Assembly: GCA_002422505.1 (NCBI GenBank)
Contig: DIVX01000044.1
Coordinates: 1-21,276 of the forward strand
Direction of reading: 5' to 3'
From: Desulfovibrio sp. UBA6121
GTDB lineage: Bacteria > Desulfobacterota > Desulfovibrionia > Desulfovibrionales > Desulfovibrionaceae
DNA length: 21,276 bases
Of the stretch, positions 7,338 to 14,713 are shown piece by piece. Position numbers and translations under genes: made by a program. Each line of letters opens with the position of its first letter. Position 1 is the first letter of the stretch. The notes under the pieces are model-generated. The model had not been told where the DNA came from. It was given only the letters and a program-made list of their open reading frames with translations, and searched no databases.

Positions 7338-9164
7338 TTATTCCACTGTGACGCTCTTGGCCAAGTTGCGCGGCTGGTCCACGTCCTTGCCAAGATAGTC
7401 GGCCATTTCATAGGCGAAGAGCTGCAGCGCGGGCAGCACCACAAAGGCGGACAGCGGTCCCTTTGCCCGGGGCAGCAGCCAGGGGTGCTCCACGGCCAGG
7501 TCCAGGCCCTCGTTGGTCAGGGCGATGATTTCGCCCGCGCGCGCCTGCACCTCCACCAGATTGGACTTCACCTTGGGGAAGAACTCGTCGTCCAGCGCCA
7601 TGGCGAAGGTGGGAAAGTGCGGGTCGATGAGGGCGATGGGGCCGTGCTTCATCTCGCCTGCGGCGTAGCCCTCGGCATGGATGTAGCTTATTTCTTTGAG
7701 TTTGAGCGCGCCCTCCAGGGCCAGGGGGAAGCTTGGGCCGCGCCCCAGGTACAAGAAGCTGGTGGCCTCCGCGTAGTGGCGCGAAAGCCGTTGCGCCGTG
7801 GTGCGCAGTCCGGGCAGGGCTTCTTCCAGCAGTTGCGGCATGGTTTGCAGGCCGTGCAGCATCTCGGCGCAGGCGTCCTCGCTCAACTGCCCGTTGCGCC
7901 GGCCCCAGTACAGCGTCAAAAGCAGCAGGGCGCACAGCTGGCTGCACATGGCCTTGGTGGAGGCCACGCTGATTTCCGGCCCGGCCTGGCTGTACATGAC
8001 GTAATCCGCCTCACGCGAGATGCTGGAGCCCACCACGTTGCACAGGCCGATGACCGGCAGGCCCCGGCTTTTGGCCAGCTTGACCCCGGCCATGGTGTCC
8101 ATGGTTTCGCCGCTTTGGCTAATGGCCAGCACCACGCCGTTTTTGGGCAAAATGGGCTCGCGGTAGCGGAACTCGGAGGCGATTTCCACCTGCACGGGAA
8201 TGCCCGCCAGCTTTTCCAGCAGGTACATGCCCCACAGCCCGGCGTGATAGCTGGTGCCGCAGGCCACTATGTGCAGGCGTTCCGGCACGTCCAGCGCGTC
8301 CAGCTCCGGCAGGCGCACCTGGCCGGTAGCCTGGTCGATGCGGCCCAGCATACAGTCGCGTATGACCTTGGGCTGCTCGAAGATTTCCTTGAGCATGAAG
8401 TGCTTGAACCCGCCTTTTTCGGCGGCCTGCACGTCCCAGTTGATGCGGTTGATCTTCTTCTGCACCGGCTTCAGGCTGGCGGTCTCCATCACTTCCCAGG
8501 CGCTGGCGGTGATCTTGACCAGTTCGCCGTCCTCCAGGAAAACCACATCGCGCGTGTAGGGCAGAAAGGCTGGGATGTCGGACCCGAGGAAGTTCTCGCC
8601 GGTGCCGATGCCCATGACCAGCGGGCTGGCCACGCGGGTGGCCCACAGGGTGCCGGGGTGGTCCGCGCTCATCACCACAATGGCGTAGGCTCCGTCCACG
8701 CGGGAAAGCGCGGCGGAAATGGCCCTGGTCACGTCGCCGCCCGCTGCGGGCAGGCAGTCGGCAATGAGGTTCACCAGCACTTCGGAGTCGGTGTCGGAGT
8801 GGAACGCAACGCCCTTGGCGGCCAGTTCGGCCTTGATTTCCTGGTAGTTCTCGATGATGCCATTGTGGATGATGGCGAGCTTGCCCGTGTGGTCCAGGTG
8901 CGGGTGGGCGTTCTTTTCCACCGGGGGGCCGTGGGTGGCCCAGCGGGTGTGGCCCATGCCGCACGTGGCGGAGAACACATGCTGGCTTTCCAGCTTCTTT
9001 TCCAGGCCGGAGAGCTTGCCCTGGGCCCGGATGACCGAGAGTTTGCCGCCCTGGACGTAGCTGACGCCCGCGGAGTCGTAGCCGCGATATTCAAGACGGC
9101 GCAGGCCTTCCACCACGAGGGGGACGGCGGGCCTGTGTCCGCAGTAGCCGATGATTCCGCACAT
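7338..9164 (-). CDS. glmS: Glutamine-fructose-6-phosphate aminotransferase (isomerizing)
   Basis: GlmS makes glucosamine-6-phosphate from fructose-6-phosphate and glutamine, the first step towards UDP-GlcNAc for peptidoglycan and lipopolysaccharide. The 608-residue protein has the usual family length. The N-terminal nucleophile Cys2 is present in MCGIIGY, followed by LRRLEYRGYDSAG and HTRWATHG of the glutaminase domain. Two SIS isomerase domains follow (VACGTSYHAG, SQSGETMDT, then FLYLGRG and LKLKEISYIHAEGY), and the C terminus KSVTVE is the conserved family ending. GGAG seven bases upstream supports the start at 9164. I saw no glmS ribozyme signature in the 30 bases before it, and the gene begins close behind rdgB. 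Confidence 0.98.
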   Translation of the reverse strand: MCGIIGYCGHRPAVPLVVEGLRRLEYRGYDSAGVSYVQGGKLSVIRAQGKLSGLEKKLESQHVFSATCGMGHTRWATHGPPVEKNAHPHLDHTGKLAIIHNGIIENYQEIKAELAAKGVAFHSDTDSEVLVNLIADCLPAAGGDVTRAISAALSRVDGAYAIVVMSADHPGTLWATRVASPLVMGIGTGENFLGSDIPAFLPYTRDVVFLEDGELVKITASAWEVMETASLKPVQKKINRINWDVQAAEKGGFKHFMLKEIFEQPKVIRDCMLGRIDQATGQVRLPELDALDVPERLHIVACGTSYHAGLWGMYLLEKLAGIPVQVEIASEFRYREPILPKNGVVLAISQSGETMDTMAGVKLAKSRGLPVIGLCNVVGSSISREADYVMYSQAGPEISVASTKAMCSQLCALLLLTLYWGRRNGQLSEDACAEMLHGLQTMPQLLEEALPGLRTTAQRLSRHYAEATSFLYLGRGPSFPLALEGALKLKEISYIHAEGYAAGEMKHGPIALIDPHFPTFAMALDDEFFPKVKSNLVEVQARAGEIIALTNEGLDLAVEHPWLLPRAKGPLSAFVVLPALQLFAYEMADYLGKDVDQPRNLAKSVTVE

Positions 9165-9194
9165 GGGGGTACTCCGTTGGCGAAAGGGGGTGTG

Positions 9195-9830
9195 TTAGCC
9201 GCGCTCGGCGCGGGCCCAGAAGTCGGGCCAGCCTGCAAGCAAGGCGCGCAGGGCGCTGCCCCGGTGCGAGCGGGCGTTTTTTTCTACCGGCGCAAGCTCG
9301 GCCGCGCTGCGGCCCAGCTCAAGGTCTAGAAATAAAGGATCGTAGCCGAAGCCGCCAGCCCCGCGCGGGGCGGCAAGCACCCGCCCCTCCCAGCGGCCCT
9401 CGGCCAGCAGCTCTGCGCCGTTGGGAGCCACGGCGGCCACAACGCTCACAAAGCGGCAGCCGCGTTTTTCGGTCGGGGTGTGCTGCAGGGCGTCCAGCAG
9501 CTTCAGATTGTTGCGCTCGTCCGTGGCGCCAGGGTCGGAGTAGCGCGCGGAGTAGACGCCGGGCGCGCCGCAAAGCGCGTCCACCACCAGGCCGGAGTCG
9601 TCGGCCAGGGCGGCCAGGCCCGTGGCCTGGGCCACGGTGCGCGCCTTGAGCGCTGCGTTCTCGGCAAAGGTGGCGCCGGTTTCTTCTATCTCGCCCACCT
9701 GGGGAAAATCGCCCAGGCCCAGCACGCGAAAGCCGAGCCCGGAGAGCAGAGCTTCCAGTTCCTTGATTTTGCCCGCGTTGCGGGTGGCCAGCACAAGATT
9801 TTTTTTCAGGGTGTCTGCGGCGTGGGTCAT
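9195..9830 (-). CDS. rdgB: XTP/dITP pyrophosphatase (RdgB/HAM1 family)
   Basis: This 211-residue enzyme removes non-canonical purine triphosphates (dITP, XTP) from the nucleotide pool by hydrolysis to the monophosphate and pyrophosphate. Family motifs are present in order: ATRNAGKIKEL (15-25), ETGATFAENA, the active-site ADDSGL at 76-81, GAPGVYSARY, GGFGYDP and SHRGSAL. Its length is normal. It starts nine bases after the stop codon of the upstream histidine kinase and ends 30 bases before glmS, so it is almost certainly co-transcribed with both. Its own ribosome-binding site is weak, fitting translational coupling to the kinase gene. Confidence 0.96.
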   Translation of the reverse strand: MTHAADTLKKNLVLATRNAGKIKELEALLSGLGFRVLGLGDFPQVGEIEETGATFAENAALKARTVAQATGLAALADDSGLVVDALCGAPGVYSARYSDPGATDERNNLKLLDALQHTPTEKRGCRFVSVVAAVAPNGAELLAEGRWEGRVLAAPRGAGGFGYDPLFLDLELGRSAAELAPVEKNARSHRGSALRALLAGWPDFWARAERG

Positions 9831-9839
9831 GGGCCGACT

Positions 9840-11315
9840 CTACCCGTCCGCCTGCTGTTTCGCAACAGCCAGTTGCGGGGGCAGCCCCAGGGTGACGCGC
9901 GTGCCTGCCCCCGGCACGCTGGTGAGTTCCACCGTGCCGCCAAGCTCGTCCAGAATCTTCTTGGTCATGGCCAAGCCCAGGCCCGTGCCCCGGCCCTTGG
10001 TGCTGAAGAACGGGCTGAAGATCTTGTCGCGCAGCTCCGGGGCGATGCCCGGTCCGGTGTCCTCCACCTCCAGCTGCACGCGCGCGGCGGCGAAACCGGT
10101 GCGCACGGCGAGCAGCCCGCCCGTCTCCATGGCTTCCACGGAGTTCTTGACCAGATTGATGAGGCACTGCTTGAGGAGTTCCGGGTCGGCCTCCACCAGG
10201 GGCAGGTCTTCGCCCAGACCCAGCACCAGCTCTATGTTCCTGCTCTCGCAGGCCATGCCCATAAGCTCCATGGTGTCGCGCACTATGCGGTTCAGGTCCG
10301 CCAGGCCGTGGCCCTGCTCCACCGGGCGCGCAAAGGTCAGAATGCTTTTGAGGATGCTGTCCAGCCGCTTGGACTCCTCGATGATGATTTCTATTTTTTC
10401 ACGCGCGGCGGGCTCGCTGACGTTTCTTAAAAGCTGGTTGGCGAAGCCGCCGATGGCGAAGAGCGGGTTGCGTATCTCGTGGGCCAAGTAGGTGCTCATT
10501 TCGCCGATGCTGGCCAGACGCTCGGACTGCTGCAACCGCTGCTCCATCTGGGTGCGGCTGGTTATGTCGCGGCGAATGCACAAGAAATTCAAGGGGTGCC
10601 CCGCCTCGTCCTGAATGGGGTACACGTACTCGCGCGTGTAGTGCACCAACCCCTGGGCGTCCACGTGGGGCAGGGTGGCCTCTGCCGCCTGGCGCGTGGA
10701 AAGGGCCAGCTCCAAGGGCGGCGGCGTGGCCGGGCGTTCGTTTTGCGCCGTTTCCACCTTGAAGAAATTGCGCAAGGGGCGGCCCAGCAGGTCTGTTTTG
10801 GAAAGATTCTGCGCCTTCAGCACGGCCCTGTTGCAGTCCAGCACCTTGCCCGTGGCGTCCACCAGCACAATCTGCTCCCGCAGCTGGTCGATGATGCCCT
10901 TGAGCAGGGTTTGGGTGTGCAGCAGGTCCATCTTGCAGGCCACCCACATCTGGTCTGTGGACAGAAGCCGCACGAAGAAGCTGGCCGCGTTGCGTTCCAC
11001 CAGCGCCACGCTCAGGGGCAGTTCGCGGCGCAACTGGCCCAGCACGCTCTCGCTGCCGGTGGTTTCCACAACCAGATTCATGTCCGGGTGGGCGGCAAGC
11101 ATGTCGCGCCAGTGGGCGTGCACGGGCAAATCAAGCGTGTGGCCGAAGCCGCCCTCAGGGGCTCCCTCGTGCAGGGCCAGGGCCTGGAAGCCCAGTTGCG
11201 CCACCACGCGCTCGTTGCCAAGAGAGGCGAAAAGTTCCCAGAAAGGCACCAGGGACGACTTGTCGCCTATGAGGCCAATGCGGTATTGCTTGTCTGCCCG
11301 CAGGGATTCCACCAT
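9840..11315 (-). CDS. PAS-domain sensor histidine kinase with a Rossmann-like N-terminal region
   Basis: A soluble 491-residue kinase. Residues 1-125 resemble a nucleotide-binding Rossmann fold: RIGLIGDKSSLVPF at 12-25, and PDMNLVVETTG at 77-87, which recalls the second half of Gfo/Idh-type dehydrogenases. A PAS domain follows at about 140-255 (IVLVDATGKVLDCNRAVL). The HisKA box ASIGEMSTYLAHEIRNPL places the phosphorylated His at 279, and the ATPase domain has LINLVKNSVEAM (N box), EDTGPGI (418-424) and GRGTGLGLA (441-449), in the NtrB style. No transmembrane segment is seen. The ORF opens at 11354, but the ATG at 11315 is preceded by AGGAG at good spacing. It is the first gene of the four-gene minus-strand operon, has no adjacent response regulator, and is divergent from rimO. 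Confidence 0.9.
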   Translation of the reverse strand: MVESLRADKQYRIGLIGDKSSLVPFWELFASLGNERVVAQLGFQALALHEGAPEGGFGHTLDLPVHAHWRDMLAAHPDMNLVVETTGSESVLGQLRRELPLSVALVERNAASFFVRLLSTDQMWVACKMDLLHTQTLLKGIIDQLREQIVLVDATGKVLDCNRAVLKAQNLSKTDLLGRPLRNFFKVETAQNERPATPPPLELALSTRQAAEATLPHVDAQGLVHYTREYVYPIQDEAGHPLNFLCIRRDITSRTQMEQRLQQSERLASIGEMSTYLAHEIRNPLFAIGGFANQLLRNVSEPAAREKIEIIIEESKRLDSILKSILTFARPVEQGHGLADLNRIVRDTMELMGMACESRNIELVLGLGEDLPLVEADPELLKQCLINLVKNSVEAMETGGLLAVRTGFAAARVQLEVEDTGPGIAPELRDKIFSPFFSTKGRGTGLGLAMTKKILDELGGTVELTSVPGAGTRVTLGLPPQLAVAKQQADG

Positions 11316-11445
11316 GAATGGTTCTCCTTTCGCGCCGGTGGAGCGGGCGCGCACTCACGGCTGCTCTGGCCAAGAATCCTACACAAGTCCGGGCAAAGCG
11401 CAACACCCCGCGCAGCATATTCACAGAGCCTCGAAGGAGCAGAGA

Positions 11446-12762
11446 ATGTCCAAGATCCGCGTCCACACCATCAGCCTGGGCTGCCCAAAAAACCGCGTGG
11501 ATACCGAACGCATGCTCGGCGCGCTGGGCGCCGGGCTTGTTCCGGCTGAGGGCGCGGCCGACGCCGACCTCGTGCTGGTGAACACCTGCGGCTTCATCCG
11601 CCCGGCCGTGGAGGAAAGCGTCGATACCATCCTCGCCGTCATCCGCGAGGCCGAAGCCGCCCCCAAACGCCCGGTCATCGCCGTAACCGGCTGCATGGTG
11701 AGCCGCTACGGCCAGCCAGACCTGGCCGCAGACCTGCCCGAGGTGGACCTGTGGCTTTCCACCCGCGAACTGGCCGACTGGCCCGCGCGCCTGGCCCCGG
11801 TCCTTGCCGCCGCCGGTGCCGCGCACAGGCTCGACGCCCTGGGCCCGCGCAGGCTCAGCACCGCCCCGGGCTACGCCTATCTCAAGATCAGCGAAGGCTG
11901 CTCCCACAAGTGCGCCTTCTGCACCATTCCGGCCATTCGCGGCAAGCACGTAAGCCGCAGCCTGGACGACCTGGAGCGCGAGGCGCGCCTGCTGGTGGAG
12001 CAGGGCGGCGTGCCCGAACTGGTGCTGGTGGGCCAGGACGTCACCTCCTACGGGCGCGACCTGGACCTGAAGGACGGCCTCAAGCACCTGCTGGACCGCC
12101 TCATGCCCATCAAGGGGCTCAAATGGTTGCGGCTTATGTACCTGTACCCCGCAGGACTCACCGATACCCTGCTGAAGCACCTGGCGGGCCTGGGCAGGCC
12201 GCTGCTGCCCTACTTCGATATCCCCCTGCAGCACGCCCACCCGGAAATCCTCTCCGCCATGGGCCGCCCCTTCGCCCAAGATCCCTCCCTGGTGGTGGAC
12301 CGCGTGCGCCAGCATTTCCCCGAAGCCGCCCTGCGCACCAGCCTCATCGTGGGCTTTCCCGGCGAAACGGACAAGCACTACAAAACGCTCAAGCAGTTCG
12401 TAGAACGCTCCCGCTTCGCCAACCTCGGCGTGTTCCCCTATCACCAGGAGGAAGGCACCCGCGCCGCAGACCTGCCCGGCCAGGTGCCCCAGGCCACCAA
12501 AACGCGCCGCCGCAACGCGCTCATGAAACTGCAGGAGACCATCAGCCGCGAGACCCTGGCGGAACTTGTGGGCACCCGGCAAGAAGTGCTGGTGGAGGAG
12601 CCGAGCCCCGAATGGCCCGGCCTGCACGTGGGCCGCGTGTGGTTCCAGGCCCCGGAAGTAGACGGCGTAACCTACGTCAGCGGCCCAAAGGTCAAGCCCG
12701 GACGTCTCGTCCAGGCCGACATCGAACAAGCGCAAAGTTACGACCTGGTGGCGCTGGCATAA
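11446..12762 (+). CDS. rimO: Ribosomal protein S12 methylthiotransferase
   Basis: RimO is a radical-SAM enzyme that adds a methylthio group to a conserved aspartate of ribosomal protein S12. The protein has 438 residues, close to the family norm. The N-terminal MTTase domain begins HTISLGCPKNRVDTE (Cys13) and carries NTCGFI and VTGCM, the three cysteines of the auxiliary cluster. The radical-SAM motif CSHKCAFC supplies Cys152, 156 and 159. The C-terminal TRAM domain covers about residues 370-436. The SLGCPKN and NTCGFI words favour RimO over MiaB. AAGGAGC before the ATG at 11446 fixes the start; the frame is open much further upstream, but that sequence lies over the divergent kinase gene. 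Confidence 0.97.
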   Translation: MSKIRVHTISLGCPKNRVDTERMLGALGAGLVPAEGAADADLVLVNTCGFIRPAVEESVDTILAVIREAEAAPKRPVIAVTGCMVSRYGQPDLAADLPEVDLWLSTRELADWPARLAPVLAAAGAAHRLDALGPRRLSTAPGYAYLKISEGCSHKCAFCTIPAIRGKHVSRSLDDLEREARLLVEQGGVPELVLVGQDVTSYGRDLDLKDGLKHLLDRLMPIKGLKWLRLMYLYPAGLTDTLLKHLAGLGRPLLPYFDIPLQHAHPEILSAMGRPFAQDPSLVVDRVRQHFPEAALRTSLIVGFPGETDKHYKTLKQFVERSRFANLGVFPYHQEEGTRAADLPGQVPQATKTRRRNALMKLQETISRETLAELVGTRQEVLVEEPSPEWPGLHVGRVWFQAPEVDGVTYVSGPKVKPGRLVQADIEQAQSYDLVALA

Positions 12763-13447
12763 GCAGAAGAGAAGGCAGGGGCGCTGCCCCCCGCACCCCC
12801 GCCAAAGGGCCTGAAGCCCTTTGGAATCCCCATGGCGCAGAGGCCGGCCCCCAGGCGCGGAAACGCCCGGGGGTCGGCCTCTGCGCTGGTAAAGGGCCGA
12901 AAGTGTGTGGGAACAGGGAAAGTGGCGAAAGGCGAGTCGGAAGCAGGCAAAGCGGTAGGGCGGCAAATGGGGGGCAAGTGGGCGTAGGCATGCGAGTCGG
13001 GGGCGTGAGCGAGAACAGAGAGAGCTGGAGTAGGCATGCGCGGCGGGGCGAGTGGGGGCGAGGCGTGAGTCGGAACGAAAGTGCGTTGCGCCGGGCAGTG
13101 GATTGGAAGTTGGGAGAGAGCCTGAGTGGGAGTGGGCAGGTGGTGGACGTAGAGGGCCGCAGCGGGCGGAGGAGGCGAGAGGCGGGCGGCAGGGCAAAAA
13201 AAGTTGAGCATCTGGGTACGCGCTGCACAAGGGGGCATGCCTCTGGAAAGTACCGGGGCAAAAGGACTCGAAGGGGCATGGGGACTGCGAGCGGCAATGC
13301 GTGTAAACGCTCACAGGAGTTGACTTGTTACGATTTTGAGAGCAGGCGGTTTTGGTTATCCTCTTTTTGTTTTGAAAACCCTGGCGGGCCATTGCTGCTT
13401 GGCCGGGGATGTTGTGCATGGAAATGTGTTGATATTGTGCGAGGCCG
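12763..13447. other. 685-base gene-free region after rimO
   Basis: The first 125 bases hold three hairpins (annotated separately). From about 12895 to 13320 the plus strand is strikingly purine-rich and low in complexity, with the word GAGTCGG at 12934, 12994 and 13067, GAGTGGG at 13050, 13124 and 13130, and GTAGGCATGCG at 12984 and 13030. Open frames exist on both strands, but their translations are low-complexity (Pro/Leu/Ser/Arg on the minus strand) with no recognisable domain or good ribosome-binding site. About 13320-13440 is AT-richer and probably holds the promoter of the membrane-protein gene at 13448; I could not assign its boxes. Confidence 0.6.
12778..12886. repeat. Cluster of three hairpins downstream of rimO
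   Basis: Hairpin 1 is GGGGC/GCCCC (12778-12790, three-base loop). Hairpin 2 is CCAAAGGGC (12802-12810) paired perfectly with GCCCTTTGG (12816-12824) around CTGAA. Hairpin 3 has 18-base arms at 12835-12852 and 12869-12886, paired throughout with one G-T wobble, and an inner GGCG/CGCC stem around CGGAAA. No T tract follows, so this is not a classic intrinsic terminator, though its place just after rimO suggests a role at the transcript end. The form is like dispersed palindromic units seen between genes in GC-rich bacteria. Confidence 0.8.
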
Positions 13448-14353
13448 ATGATGAGTAAGAAGAGTTGTGACGTGCAGCCAGGGCAAGGCGATTTTGGGAA
13501 TCAAGGCGGGCGGAGCCTCTTGGCGAAACTTTGCGTCGGTCTGTTGGCGGTGCTGATGATCGCGATAACCGTGCAGAACGGGCAGTACTTTGCGCGCGGG
13601 CATCACCTGCACCTGCTGCCCATGCTGCTTGTGTGCGCAACGGCCTGGGTCATGCTGCGCGATGCGCCTCCCCCCCGGCCCATTTCGGTGTTTTGGGCGC
13701 TGGCCACCGCGTGCCTGGCCTGCATCGTTTTGGAGCTGTATTTCGAAATCTACAAGCGCAAGCCCTTTGACGAAGACGGGGCGGTGACCCTGCTCTCCTT
13801 CAGCATGCTGCTGCTCACCAGTTTCGCCACCCTGCGCATATGGCTGCAGCGCAAGGTTCCCGGCCCCCCGCGCCTGGTCGATAAAGGAACCATCTGGCTG
13901 CTCATGGCCATTGGTTTTCTCTACCTCGCCATCGACGAGAAATCGTTGCTGCACGAGGGCTTCGACACCAGCCTGCACAAATTCCTGGGCATTACGCCCA
14001 CGGCCTGGACCAGTCGCATCGACGACATGCTGGTGGGGCTGTACGGGGTGATCGGCATGGTGGCGCTGTGGCTGTACCGCGCCGAAATAACGCATTTTTC
14101 AGGATGTTTGCGCCTGCTTAAGCTGGGCTTTGTGGCGCTGTTTCTTTGCGTTATAACAGACGTGGCCACCAACCGCAGCGATCTCTTCATTTGGCTTCTG
14201 GGACCGGTTGACGGTTTGCTGGCCTACGAGTTTTTTGGCGAGGCGGAAGAAGTGTTCAAGGTGCTGGCCGAGGCCTTGTTCTTAACCGGCTTTGCCCATG
14301 CCTTGCGCACAGAGTACGACGAGAAGGCCGCCGGGGCCAGGCAGTCAGCCTAG
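13448..14353 (+). CDS. Polytopic membrane protein of unknown function
   Basis: I do not recognise a named family. The 301-residue product has seven or eight predicted transmembrane segments at about 24-44, 53-70, 79-97, 112-130, 148-163, 193-211, 222-240 and 266-286. The fifth segment ends in FLYLAIDEKSLLHEGFD: an acidic pair Asp163-Glu164 and a His169-Glu170 at the membrane edge, a pattern I recall from uncharacterised bacterial membrane proteins, and further acidic residues (Glu264, 267, 268) precede the last helix. Clustered polar residues like these could bind a metal or substrate; that is inference. Start codons at 13448 and 13451 are adjacent; GAGG at 13441-13444 is three and six bases before them, which slightly favours 13451. 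Its stop codon shares CTAG with the convergent small gene. Confidence 0.8.
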   Translation: MMSKKSCDVQPGQGDFGNQGGRSLLAKLCVGLLAVLMIAITVQNGQYFARGHHLHLLPMLLVCATAWVMLRDAPPPRPISVFWALATACLACIVLELYFEIYKRKPFDEDGAVTLLSFSMLLLTSFATLRIWLQRKVPGPPRLVDKGTIWLLMAIGFLYLAIDEKSLLHEGFDTSLHKFLGITPTAWTSRIDDMLVGLYGVIGMVALWLYRAEITHFSGCLRLLKLGFVALFLCVITDVATNRSDLFIWLLGPVDGLLAYEFFGEAEEVFKVLAEALFLTGFAHALRTEYDEKAAGARQSA

Positions 14354-14520
14354 CTCAAAAATCGCGCCAGGCCCAACCCCGTCAGCACGGCAAGCACCAG
14401 CCATAGCCCGGCCTTGGCCGCGCCTGCGGCCGCGCCCTCGTACTGCACGGCGGCCACCTCGGTTTCCGGGGTGAGCAGAAAACGCAGGAAGCGCGCAATT
14501 TCCGAAAGAAGCGGGACCAT
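14350..14520 (-). CDS. Small single-pass membrane protein (56 residues), unknown
   Basis: The protein begins MVPLLSEIARFLRFLL, has a soluble middle (TPETEVAAVQYEG) and one transmembrane helix at about residues 36-53 (AGLWLVLAVLTGLGLARF). The ATG at 14520 is preceded by AAGGAGGAT at ideal spacing, far better than any upstream in-frame start, and the leader region makes the longer 95-residue frame unlikely. It lies divergent to the LysR pair, which is the usual position for a LysR target gene, and convergent with the larger membrane-protein gene. Its function is unknown; it could be missed by annotation because of size. Confidence 0.65.
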   Translation of the reverse strand: MVPLLSEIARFLRFLLTPETEVAAVQYEGAAAGAAKAGLWLVLAVLTGLGLARFLS

Positions 14521-14639
14521 GGTATCCTCCTTGCCGTGGCGGTTTGCAGCCTGGACGCTGCGCACGGCTTTGGGCATGATGCGCCCTTGCCATATGTGCA
14601 GCACTACCAGCGCCCCTCGCCTGGGGTCCAATCGCAATG

Positions 14640-14658
14640 CCTGAACCTCTGCTTCAGG
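14640..14658. promoter_or_regulatory. Candidate operator: perfect 6-bp inverted repeat
   Basis: CCTGAA (14640-14645) and TTCAGG (14653-14658) are perfect inverted copies separated by seven bases, and a further TTCAG half site lies at 14685-14689. The palindrome is in the 193-base divergent gap between the small membrane-protein gene and the first LysR gene, where a LysR-type autoregulatory site is expected. It is close to, but not exactly, the T-N11-A pattern of that family. Confidence 0.4.
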
Positions 14659-14713
14659 AATCGTGATGCCCCAGCCGGGCCATGTTCAGATAGAGGAATG
14701 GCCGGAGGAAAGC

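Noticed and set aside
9165..9194. glmS ribozyme upstream of glmS
   Set aside because: Only 30 bases separate rdgB and glmS, too little for the ribozyme, and no such fold is seen.
6588..9329. A 913-residue plus-strand frame opposite glmS and the diguanylate cyclase
   Set aside because: Runs across two well-identified minus-strand genes; His/Gln/Gly-rich translation typical of antisense frames.
12692..13297. A 201-residue minus-strand frame in the region after rimO
   Set aside because: Low-complexity Pro/Leu/Ser/Arg translation caused by the purine-rich tract, overlapping the end of rimO and the hairpins, without a ribosome-binding site.
12763..13320. A CRISPR-like array after rimO
   Set aside because: The recurring words are 7-11 bases, irregularly spaced, and there are no uniform repeats and spacers nor cas genes.
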